From Rhodococcus sp. Leaf278 (GTDB taxonomy: Bacteria; Actinomycetota; Actinomycetes; Mycobacteriales; Mycobacteriaceae), in the NCBI RefSeq assembly GCF_001426085.1, contig NZ_LMRR01000009.1:1-64000 (forward strand): DNA of 64,000 nucleotides, in the 5' to 3' direction. The translations under genes were made by a program, and so were the position numbers. The notes beneath the pieces were generated by a model, which was not told the DNA's origin, did no database searches, and saw only the letters and a program-made list of their open reading frames with translations. This document shows, piece after piece, positions 1 to 9,205 of the stretch (positions within the stretch are counted from its first letter, which is position 1; every line of letters begins with the position of its first letter).

Positions 1-28
1 GAACGGGAACTCGTGAACGGGAACTCGT
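1..28. repeat. Perfect 14-bp tandem duplication at the window edge
   Basis: The unit GAACGGGAACTCGT occurs twice back to back (1-14 and 15-28), inside the formaldehyde dehydrogenase gene. Fourteen is not a multiple of three, so the duplication shifts the frame just after DEFPF, where the family normally continues LLGHE. This is either a real frameshifting duplication or an assembly artefact at a contig end. Confidence 0.8.
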
Positions 29-191
29 CGTTGATGCCGCCCTCGCGGTAATGCAGGTCGGTGTGGCACACCCCGCACGCCTGGATCTTCACCACGACCT
101 CGTTCGGGCCGGGGTCGGGAATGGTGATCGTCTCGATGGAGACGGGTGCGCCCTTGCTCTTGGCGACGACGGCGCGGACCTGCTGCGGCAT
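1..191 (-). CDS. mscR: S-(hydroxymethyl)mycothiol dehydrogenase, N-terminal part (cut by window edge)
   Basis: This is the start of a zinc-dependent medium-chain alcohol dehydrogenase that oxidises the formaldehyde-mycothiol adduct. The first 59 residues match the mycothiol-dependent formaldehyde dehydrogenase family: an N-terminal [17 protein letters not shown] stretch, then [15 protein letters not shown] with the catalytic zinc cysteine (Cys42) and the adjacent His43. The start is the ATG at 191. After DEFPF the frame runs into a perfect 14-base tandem duplication at the window edge, which breaks the usual continuation (family: PFLLGHE). Formaldehyde detoxification fits the neighbouring N-demethylation genes, because dimethylglycine and sarcosine oxidases release formaldehyde when folate is not loaded. 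A TAATATATCA site lies about 70 bases upstream. The family call is firm from the motif; whether the gene is intact cannot be seen here. Confidence 0.85.
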   Translation of the reverse strand, partial: MPQQVRAVVAKSKGAPVSIETITIPDPGPNEVVVKIQACGVCHTDLHYREGGINDEFPFTSSR

Positions 192-555
192 GGTTGATGC
201 TCCTGAGATCTGATCGAGCAGCGGGAATCGGTGCCGCTGCGAATGTTGGAATCGAGTTAATATATCAGTTACCGGACAGTATCCAATGTTAAATGCGAGT
301 ATCGAATTCTTGCCTGGTCGCGCGCGCACGCTCGGATACCTGCAGCTGAACGCCTATTTGTAGACAGTAAGTACCGTGTCGAATCCATCGAAGTGCCGTG
401 CTATCTCTTGACATAGCCGTCGGGTCGGCTCAGTCTTGTTCGAGTTCAGGCAAATCGAAGTTGCGCAGAGAGCAACGCGTCGCGCATCTTTCCGACCATC
501 CACGCTGCGTGCACGGGCGACATACCTATTCGGCGAGAGCCGGAGGGAGAACGAT
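192..555. other. Divergent intergenic region (364 bp) between mscR and the BCCT transporter
   Basis: No gene is supported here. The mscR-proximal part is AT-rich and holds a promoter-like pair and a GntR-type operator (259-286 and 258-267). On the plus strand a TTGACA at 408-413 could be a -35 for the transporter, but no convincing -10 follows. An in-frame extension of the transporter reaches back to 436; it is rejected because it lacks a ribosome site and adds a basic, low-complexity leader unlike the family. Confidence 0.6.
258..286 (-). promoter_or_regulatory. mscR promoter with overlapping GntR-type operator
   Basis: On the minus strand TTGGAT (281-286) is separated by 16 bases from TATATT (259-264), a fair -35/-10 pair for mscR. 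The -10 is embedded in TAATATATCA (258-267), which differs by one base from the TGATATATCA found at the dimethylglycine oxidase and glyA promoters. A regulator bound here would block the -10. Confidence 0.5.
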
Positions 556-2199
556 GTGACAACGAACAGCAAACCCCGGAGCGACAAGACTCGGGTCGCC
601 GCTTCCGATAAACACGAACCTCATCATTACGGTCCTCTCGAGGTCTACCACCACGGAGAGGAGGGCAAGCCGCGCACGGACAAGGTGGTGTTCGGTATCA
701 CCGCCGCGATCGTGATCGCAATCCTCGTGTGGGGTGTTCTCGGCAAAGAGAACATGAAGTCCGTCAATGCGTCGGTACTCGACTGGGTCGTGACGAATAT
801 CGGCTGGCTCTTCATCTTCTCGGCCACCGGGTTCGTGATCTTCGCGATCTGGCTCGCGCTCAGTCGGTACGGAAAGATTCCGCTCGGCAAAGACGGCGAG
901 AAGCCCGAATTCAATACCGTCAGCTGGATCGCGATGATGTTCAGCGCCGGCATGGGAATTGGCCTGATCTTCTGGGGAGTGGCCGAGCCGCTCACCCACT
1001 TCGTTACTCCGCCGCCCGGAATCACCGATTCGACTGTGGGAACGGCACTGTCGACGGCCATCTTCCACTGGGGATTGCACCCGTGGTCGATGTACGCGGT
1101 GGTCGGATTGTCCATTGCATACGGCACCTACCGGATGGGCCGCAAGCAACTCATCAGCTCGTCGTTCATTCCGTTGATCGGCCGTCGCGCCGAGGGCCCC
1201 ATCGGCAAGGTCATCGACATCCTGGCGATCTTTGCCACCATGTTCGGTACTGCTGCCTCGCTCGGACTCGGTGCACTCCAGATCGGTTCGGGTATAGAGG
1301 TTCTCGGCTGGGTCAACCAAGCCGGGACGCTTCTGCTCGTAGCTGTCGTCGCCATTCTGACGCTCGCGTTCGTGGCCTCGGCAGTGTCCGGAGTGTCCAA
1401 GGGAATTCAGTGGCTGTCGAACATCAACATGGTGTTGGCCCTCGTGCTTGCGGTGTTCGTGTTCGTCGCAGGACCCACGGTGCTGATCCTGAACCTGTTG
1501 CCCACCACTCTCGGTGACTACGCGGCACACATCGCCGGAATGTCGGCGCGTTCGGCGGCGTCCGGTGGACCCGAGACGGAGTCCTGGCTCTCGTCCTGGA
1601 CCATCTTCTACTGGGCGTGGTGGATCTCGTGGACCCCCTTCGTCGGTATGTTCCTCGCTCGCATCAGTCGTGGCCGCACCATCCGCCAGTTCGTCATCGG
1701 CGTCATTCTCATTCCGACGTCGGTGAGCCTCGTCTGGTTCTCGATCTTCGGTGGAGCGGCAATCGGGCAGCAGCAGTCAGGAACCGAGGATTTGGTGGCC
1801 CTCGGTAAACCGGAATCGCAATTGTTCGCGGTTCTCGATCAGTTTCCGTTGGCCGGCATTTCGTCGGTGCTGGTGATGGTGTTGGTGGGCATCTTCTTCG
1901 TCAGTGGTGCAGACGCGGCGTCGATCGTGATGGGAACCCTGTCTCAGCGCGGCACTTTGGATCCGTCACGCGGCGTCGTCGCCTTCTGGGGATTGGTCAC
2001 CGGAGGCATCGCGATCCTGATGCTGTGGACGGGAGGATCGGACGCTCTGAGCGGACTGCAGACGATGACGATCATCGTGGCGGCACCGTTCGTGCTGGTG
2101 ATGATCGGTACGTGTGTCTCGCTCTACAAGGACGTCACCAACGATCCGTTCATCGTCAAGAACCCGAAGGCTCCGCCCAAAGTAAAAGCTGGAAAGTGA
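556..2199 (+). CDS. BCCT-family glycine betaine/choline transporter
   Basis: This is a 547-residue sodium-coupled betaine/choline/carnitine transporter, a polytopic membrane protein with about 12 helices after a hydrophilic N-terminus of about 50 residues. It has the glycine-rich GMGIG motif of betaine symporters near residue 132 and, near residue 355, the Trp box WWISWTPFVGMFLARISRGR, which matches the WWISWSPF substrate-binding motif of BetP. The start is GTG at 556, preceded by CGGAGGGAGA; an ATG at 554 is in another frame and is followed at once by a stop. The gene has its own terminator. With dimethylglycine and sarcosine oxidases next door, its likely job is importing betaine, or a demethylated derivative, as a carbon and nitrogen source rather than only for osmoprotection. 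The exact substrate is inferred from context. Confidence 0.9.
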   Translation: MTTNSKPRSDKTRVAASDKHEPHHYGPLEVYHHGEEGKPRTDKVVFGITAAIVIAILVWGVLGKENMKSVNASVLDWVVTNIGWLFIFSATGFVIFAIWLALSRYGKIPLGKDGEKPEFNTVSWIAMMFSAGMGIGLIFWGVAEPLTHFVTPPPGITDSTVGTALSTAIFHWGLHPWSMYAVVGLSIAYGTYRMGRKQLISSSFIPLIGRRAEGPIGKVIDILAIFATMFGTAASLGLGALQIGSGIEVLGWVNQAGTLLLVAVVAILTLAFVASAVSGVSKGIQWLSNINMVLALVLAVFVFVAGPTVLILNLLPTTLGDYAAHIAGMSARSAASGGPETESWLSSWTIFYWAWWISWTPFVGMFLARISRGRTIRQFVIGVILIPTSVSLVWFSIFGGAAIGQQQSGTEDLVALGKPESQLFAVLDQFPLAGISSVLVMVLVGIFFVSGADAASIVMGTLSQRGTLDPSRGVVAFWGLVTGGIAILMLWTGGSDALSGLQTMTIIVAAPFVLVMIGTCVSLYKDVTNDPFIVKNPKAPPKVKAGK

Positions 2200-2219
2200 A
2201 GACCGACAGGTGAAGTGAG

Positions 2220-2261
2220 CCGAGGGTGCGGGACGCGTATACAGGCGTCCCGCACCCTCGG
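2220..2261 (+). terminator. Intrinsic terminator after the BCCT gene
   Basis: CCGAGGGTGCGGGACGC (2220-2236) pairs perfectly with 2245-2261 around an 8-base loop, giving a 17-bp stem about 20 bases after the stop codon. The tail is GTATTT rather than a long T run, as is common in actinobacteria. Confidence 0.85.
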
Positions 2262-2272
2262 TATTTCGGGGG

Positions 2273-4856
<2,584 letters not shown>

Positions 4857-4881
4857 CGACCCACCAGTACCAGGAGATTCG

Positions 4882-5730
4882 ATGACCGAGAACTTCACCC
4901 TCACGCTCAGCTGCGGACAGCGGCCGGGCATCGTCCGGGCCGTCAGTGCGTTCCTGTTCGACAACGACTGCGACATCGCCGAACACCAACAATTCGACGA
5001 CTCGACGGACGGGTCGTTCTTCCTGCGCACGTCGTTCGTGGCCAGCCGCAGCACCGACATCGAGAAGCTGACCGAGAGTTTCCGGGAGGTGGCCGATCGA
5101 TTCGCGATGATGTACACCTTCAACGGCTGTAGTCAGCCGCGCGTACTCGTCATGGTCTCCAAGATGGGGCACTGCCTCAACGACCTCATCTTCCGTTGGC
5201 GTTCCCAGAATCTCGGCGGAGAACTTGTGGCCGTGGTCAGCAACCACGAGGTGCTCCGGCCGATGGCCGAGGCCGCGGGGTTGCCGTTCATCCACGTTCC
5301 CGTCACCCCCGGTACCAAAGCCGAAGCCGAGCAGCGTCTGCTGGACCTCGTCGCCGAGTACGAGGTGGACCTGGTGGTGCTGGCCCGCTACATGCAGGTG
5401 CTCTCCGACGAGACGTGTCGAGCGCTGCATGGCAAAGCCATCAACATCCACCACTCTTTCCTGCCCGGCTTCAAGGGTGCGAAGCCGTACCACCAGGCCT
5501 TCGACCGGGGCGTAAAGCAGGTCGGAGCGACGGCGCACTACGTCACTCCCGATCTCGACGAGGGCCCGATCATCGAGCAGCAGGTCATTCGCATCGACCA
5601 CACCCACGACCCGTCTCGTCTGGCCACCGTCGGACAGGACGCCGAGGCGCTCGCACTGTCGCGGGCCGTGCGCTGGCACTGCGAGAATCGCGTTCTGCTG
5701 CACGGACACCGGACGGTGATCTTCAGCTGA
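4882..5730 (+). CDS. purU: Formyltetrahydrofolate deformylase
   Basis: This 282-residue enzyme hydrolyses 10-formyl-THF to formate and THF. An N-terminal ACT-like domain (about residues 5-80) precedes a formyltransferase-fold catalytic domain with the diagnostic INIHHSFLPGFKGAKPYHQAF stretch (split here by its Asn and His catalytic residues) and DLDEGPIIEQ with the catalytic Asp. The start is ATG 4882 behind CAGGAGATTCG. It lies in the dimethylglycine oxidase transcript. There it would regenerate free THF from one-carbon units made by methyl oxidation, so that the folate-linked demethylases do not run out of acceptor. PurU genes are a usual partner of sarcosine oxidase clusters in actinobacteria. 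The normal housekeeping role in purine balance is less likely here because of the operon. Confidence 0.92.
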   Translation: MTENFTLTLSCGQRPGIVRAVSAFLFDNDCDIAEHQQFDDSTDGSFFLRTSFVASRSTDIEKLTESFREVADRFAMMYTFNGCSQPRVLVMVSKMGHCLNDLIFRWRSQNLGGELVAVVSNHEVLRPMAEAAGLPFIHVPVTPGTKAEAEQRLLDLVAEYEVDLVVLARYMQVLSDETCRALHGKAINIHHSFLPGFKGAKPYHQAFDRGVKQVGATAHYVTPDLDEGPIIEQQVIRIDHTHDPSRLATVGQDAEALALSRAVRWHCENRVLLHGHRTVIFS

Positions 5731-5740
5731 GCTCGACACA

Positions 5741-5775
5741 CGAGGGGCCCGTACCGATTCGGTACGGGCCCCTCG
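5741..5775. terminator. Perfect-stem terminator between purU and sdaA
   Basis: CGAGGGGCCCGTACCGA pairs perfectly with 5759-5775 around a single central T; in RNA the stem would open to a normal small loop. TTGTTG follows on the plus strand. Because purU and sdaA converge, it could serve both directions. Confidence 0.85.
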
Positions 5776-5791
5776 TTGTTGCGGTGGTCCA

Positions 5792-5880
5792 GGAGAACCT
5801 CACACCCTTTTTGCCGGGTGCGCGCTGGTTCTCTGTGCGGAGAACACGCGCGCACCCCCCAAAAGGGGTGTGAGGTCTCC
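5792..5880. repeat. 89-bp imperfect palindrome
   Basis: Two arms of about 41 bases, GGAGAACCTCACACCC...GGTTCTC and its near-complement GAGAAC...GGGTGTGAGGTCTCC, flank the hexamer TGTGCG. Mismatches are few and lie in the CTTTTTGCC/CCCAAAAG section. It sits between converging genes beside an ordinary terminator. It could be a second bidirectional terminator, but its size and symmetry also suit a dispersed palindromic repeat. No second copy was seen in this window. Confidence 0.7.
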
Positions 5881-5897
5881 CGTTAGCACTCCACGCT

Positions 5898-7280
5898 CTA
5901 ACACTCCACAAAACTGACCGGCACGTTGATCGCGAGACCGCCGCTCGAGGTCTCCTTGTACTTCGAATGCATGTCGGCACCGGTGGAGCGCATCGTCTCG
6001 ATCACCTGATCCAGGCTTACACGATGAGTACCGTTGCCGCGCAATGCCATTCGTGCAGCATTGATGGCCTTGCCAGCCGAGATGGCGTTGCGTTCGATGC
6101 ACGGAATCTGCACCAGCCCGCCGATGGGGTCGCACGTCAGGCCGAGGCTGTGTTCCATCGCGATCTCGGCGGCGTTCTCCACTTGTTCGGGTGTGCCGCC
6201 CAGTACCTCGGCCAGACCGGCAGCAGCCATCGATGCTGCCGAACCGACCTCGCCCTGGCAGCCCACTTCGGCACCGGAGATCGAGGCCATCTCCTTGTAG
6301 AGCGACCCGATCGCGCCGGCGGTGAGCAGAAAGCGCACCGTGCTGCCGTCGGGATCGGCGATCCCTGCGGCGGTGTAGCGAGTGGCGTAGTGCAGTACGG
6401 CCGGGATGATGCCCGCCGCACCGTTGGTGGGGGCTGTGACGATACGACCGCCGGACGCGTTCTCCTCGTTGACCGCGAGGGCCACGAGATTGACCCAATC
6501 CTCGGCGAATTCGCTCGAGCGGTGGGGGTCCTCGGCGTCGAGCCGCAGGAACCAGTCCCGTGCTCGACGCCGAACTCCCAGCGCGCCGGGGAGATAACCG
6601 TCGCGGGAGATACCGCGAACCTCGCACTCGACCATCACGTCGCGGATGTGCAGCAGTCCGTCTCGTATCTCGTCGAGCGTGCGGCGTTCGAGTTCGACCT
6701 CGGTCATGACGTCACTGATGCTGCAGTGTCGACGTTCACAGAGTTGGAGCAGTTCCTTGGCCGACGCGAACCCGTTGGCAGAGGCAAGGGGTGTAACAGC
6801 CTCGACGCTTTCGGCCTCGGTCACCACGAATCCGCCACCGACGGAGAAGTAGGTCTCGGAGTGCAGTTCGGTCGAATCTGCAGCGCGGGCAGTCAGTTTC
6901 ATTCCGTTGGGGTGGAACGGCAAGACCGTCAACGGACGCAACACGATGTCGTCGACCGCTAGGTCGATCTCGCGGTGACCACCGAAGACGATTCGGCGGG
7001 TGGCCGCCATCGATGCCTGCCGTTCTTCCATCACCTCGGTCGTGACGCTCTCGGGCGCATAACCTTCCAGCCCCAGCAGTACAGCGGTCATGGTGCCGTG
7101 TCCGGCTCCGGTCGCGGCCAACGAGCCGTACAGGTCCACCGTGACGTCTCGAACCTCGTCGAAGGCAGACATCGTGCGCAGATCGTCGACGAATCGAGCG
7201 GCCGCACGCATCGGCCCGACGGTATGCGAACTCGAGGGGCCGACTCCGATCGAAAAGAGGTCGAACACACTGATGGTCAT
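5898..7280 (-). CDS. sdaA: L-serine dehydratase, single-chain iron-sulfur type
   Basis: This 460-residue enzyme converts L-serine to pyruvate and ammonia using a 4Fe-4S cluster. The N-terminal beta domain carries [14 protein letters not shown] near residue 14; the alpha domain carries [13 protein letters not shown] and [13 protein letters not shown] with the cluster cysteines. The chain ends in Cys (FVEC), as in the type 2 enzymes where the terminal cysteine folds into the active site and ligates the cluster. The start is ATG 7280, overlapping the stop of the GcvH-like gene by four bases. As the last gene of the glyA-sox operon it drains serine made from glycine and methylene-THF into central metabolism, completing betaine to pyruvate. 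Confidence 0.93.
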   Translation of the reverse strand: MTISVFDLFSIGVGPSSSHTVGPMRAAARFVDDLRTMSAFDEVRDVTVDLYGSLAATGAGHGTMTAVLLGLEGYAPESVTTEVMEERQASMAATRRIVFGGHREIDLAVDDIVLRPLTVLPFHPNGMKLTARAADSTELHSETYFSVGGGFVVTEAESVEAVTPLASANGFASAKELLQLCERRHCSISDVMTEVELERRTLDEIRDGLLHIRDVMVECEVRGISRDGYLPGALGVRRRARDWFLRLDAEDPHRSSEFAEDWVNLVALAVNEENASGGRIVTAPTNGAAGIIPAVLHYATRYTAAGIADPDGSTVRFLLTAGAIGSLYKEMASISGAEVGCQGEVGSAASMAAAGLAEVLGGTPEQVENAAEIAMEHSLGLTCDPIGGLVQIPCIERNAISAGKAINAARMALRGNGTHRVSLDQVIETMRSTGADMHSKYKETSSGGLAINVPVSFVEC

Positions 7281-7687
7281 GAGGTCGTCCCCACTGCGTC
7301 GGTGGGCTCGCGCGCGGTGAGATCCTCGAACGACGCGGCTGCGGGGGTCAGGACGGCGAACAGCCAGCCGGCGCCGAGCGGATCCGCGGCCACGATCGAG
7401 GGGTCCTCTTGTACAACGGGATTGACGATCGTGACCAAGCCGCTCGCCGGCGCGAACACCGTGACCGAGCCGGTGGACGTGCGGATGGTGCCGCACGCCT
7501 CACCTGCGGTGAGTACGGTACGAACCGACGGAAGGTCGACGCCGAGAATGTCGGACGCGCCGCCCAAGGCGTCCGGCGTCACACCCACTCGGCTCGGAGT
7601 CTGAGCGGGTGAGCCGAACGGGTCGACGGCCATCCAGCCGTGCTCAGCGCTGAAGAGCCGGCGGGCGGAGGAGAGGGATGCGGTCAT
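7277..7687 (-). CDS. GcvH-like protein lacking the lipoyl lysine
   Basis: This 136-residue protein has the fold signature of glycine cleavage H protein: EHGWMAVD near the N-terminus, [10 protein letters not shown], then [15 protein letters not shown] and [11 protein letters not shown]. In true GcvH the lipoylated lysine sits in E-S-T/V-K-S-V before the YAPVSG turn. Here the segment reads [18 protein letters not shown], with Thr at the lysine position and no lysine anywhere in the chain up to the C-terminus. It therefore cannot carry a lipoyl arm. It overlaps folP and sdaA by four bases on each side, so it is made with the sarcosine oxidase operon. No P protein or lipoylation gene is nearby. 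A non-catalytic binding or regulatory role is possible; the function is unknown. Confidence 0.75.
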   Translation of the reverse strand: MTASLSSARRLFSAEHGWMAVDPFGSPAQTPSRVGVTPDALGGASDILGVDLPSVRTVLTAGEACGTIRTSTGSVTVFAPASGLVTIVNPVVQEDPSIVAADPLGAGWLFAVLTPAAASFEDLTAREPTDAVGTTS

Positions 7688-8601
7688 GAGGTGGCCTCGG
7701 CATTCTTCGTGGATTGACCTGAAATCGAGTCGAGTGAACGCAGTGCCCGCAGCACGGCCAGTGCGTCGACGGTGGCGGCGACGTCATGCACCCGGAGGAG
7801 TGACGCCCCGTTCTGGGCCGCGACGATCGCGGCAGCGAGTGATCCGGCGAGCCGGTCGTCGACATCTCTTCCGGTGATGGCACCGATCATGCCTTTGCGG
7901 GACACGCCCGCCATGATCGGCCTGCCGGTCGAGTGCACCTTCCGAAGGCCATGGAGCAGTTGCAGATTGTGCTCGAGGGTCTTGCCGAATCCGAACCCCG
8001 GATCCACCAGAATGCGGTACGCCGGAATCCCGGCCCGGATGCATTCGGCAGCCCGGTCTTCGAGAAACTCGCACACCTCAGTAGTGACGTCGCGGTAGCG
8101 AGGGGAATGCTGCATCGTCGACGGCTCGCCCAGCATGTGCGTGAGGCACACGGCAACGTCCAGCTCGGCTGCGGCGTCGAGCGCACCCGGAAGACGAAGG
8201 GCACGAACGTCGTTGATGACACTTGCCCCGGCGCGCACCGCCTCTCGCATCACCTCGGGCCGGGAGGTGTCGACCGACAGCGGTGTCGAGGTGCGTCTGG
8301 ACAGGGCGTCGATCACCGGTACGACCCGGGCGATCTCCTCGTCGACGGTGGGTGGGATTGACCCGGGCCGGGTCGATTCGCCGCCGATGTCGAGCAGCTC
8401 GGCTCCCTCGTCGACCATCGACAGTGCATGCGCCACAGCACGATCGGTGTCCAGAAACATCCCTCCGTCGGAGAACGAATCCGGGGTGACGTTGACGATT
8501 CCGCAGACCACGGGATGTGAGGTCGTCAGCCGGGTCAGCAGTCGATCGCGGGCATCGGCTGCCCGTGTTGCGGTGGAGACGGTCGTGAGCACTACGGTCA
8601 C
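7684..8601 (-). CDS. folP: Dihydropteroate synthase in the sarcosine oxidase operon
   Basis: This 305-residue TIM-barrel enzyme joins p-aminobenzoate to hydroxymethyl-dihydropterin in folate synthesis. All hallmark motifs are present: NVTPDSFSDGG, DIGGESTRPG, VINDV, VDPGFGFGKTLEHN, GVSRKGMIG and RVHDVA. It is a little longer than usual at both ends. The start is taken as GTG 8601, 28 bases after soxG; an in-frame GTG at 8592 has a better spaced GAAAAGG site and may be the true start. It overlaps the GcvH-like gene by four bases. The operon context suggests it raises folate supply for the THF-dependent demethylases rather than serving as the housekeeping copy; an ordinary folate cluster is not seen here. 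Confidence 0.92.
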   Translation of the reverse strand: MTVVLTTVSTATRAADARDRLLTRLTTSHPVVCGIVNVTPDSFSDGGMFLDTDRAVAHALSMVDEGAELLDIGGESTRPGSIPPTVDEEIARVVPVIDALSRRTSTPLSVDTSRPEVMREAVRAGASVINDVRALRLPGALDAAAELDVAVCLTHMLGEPSTMQHSPRYRDVTTEVCEFLEDRAAECIRAGIPAYRILVDPGFGFGKTLEHNLQLLHGLRKVHSTGRPIMAGVSRKGMIGAITGRDVDDRLAGSLAAAIVAAQNGASLLRVHDVAATVDALAVLRALRSLDSISGQSTKNAEATS

Positions 8602-8629
8602 CTTTTCTCGCGCGAGTCCAACGGGACGA

Positions 8630-9205
8630 TCAGACGTCGGTGTATTCCTCGGCCGCGTCGGTCAGCCAGGTTGCGAGATAGCGTGCGAACGACGAGCGCA
8701 CGAGGATGCGGTAGTCCGTTCCCGTGTCGTCGCAGGCGATGAGGATCATGCCTGCCATCGACAGCATCGTCTGGACCGTCGAGCCTGCCGGGAAGACGCG
8801 GGGGTGCAGATCGATCGAGCATCCCTTCGCCAACACCTCGCGGGCTCGGGAACCACTGAGCCGCAGACAGGTGCGCTGCGCGGACACGTCCGTTGCCGCA
8901 CCCCGATGCTCGCGAACAGCCGCACCGAGACGGTGTTCGAGTTCGACGGGATCGAGGCCGGCTCCGATCACCAGCCACTCCTCGGGGCCGAGCCAGATGG
9001 CCGTGGTGTTCGTGCCCTCGGCGACGCGGCCGGGGCCGGGGAGTTCGGTGCCGAGCGCGGCCGAGGCGGCGCCACCGCCCGGTCCGTTCGGATCGACCCA
9101 CAGGTCGATACCGGCGAGGAACGGCTCCTCCACGATCCGGACAGCAGGCGAATCCGGCAGGACTGTCTCTGCGAGCGGGCTTCTGGCGGCGAGTCGGTCA
9201 GCCAT
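8630..9205 (-). CDS. soxG: Sarcosine oxidase, gamma subunit
   Basis: This 191-residue protein is the smallest folate-domain-like subunit of heterotetrameric sarcosine oxidase (SoxBDAG). It shows the gamma-subunit pattern WLGPEEWLVIG near residue 70, VSAQRTCLRLSG and a C-terminal DYRILVRSSFARYLATWLTDAAEEY. The start is ATG 9205, which overlaps the soxA stop by eight bases; an open frame further upstream is only out-of-frame soxA sequence. The order soxB-D-A-G is that of characterised actinobacterial sarcosine oxidase operons. The product probably has no separate catalytic activity and helps assemble the complex. Confidence 0.88.
   Translation of the reverse strand: MADRLAARSPLAETVLPDSPAVRIVEEPFLAGIDLWVDPNGPGGGAASAALGTELPGPGRVAEGTNTTAIWLGPEEWLVIGAGLDPVELEHRLGAAVREHRGAATDVSAQRTCLRLSGSRAREVLAKGCSIDLHPRVFPAGSTVQTMLSMAGMILIACDDTGTDYRILVRSSFARYLATWLTDAAEEYTDV

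Noticed and set aside
436-555. Longer N-terminus for the BCCT transporter starting at ATG 436
   Set aside because: No ribosome site and an Arg-rich leader; GTG 556 has a strong site and a normal family N-terminus.
5741-5880. Riboswitch between purU and sdaA
   Set aside because: The region is downstream of both converging genes, so it cannot lead either one; terminator and palindrome explain it.
7277-7687. Functional glycine cleavage H protein
   Set aside because: The lipoyl lysine is replaced by Thr and no gcvP or gcvT gene of the glycine cleavage system is nearby.
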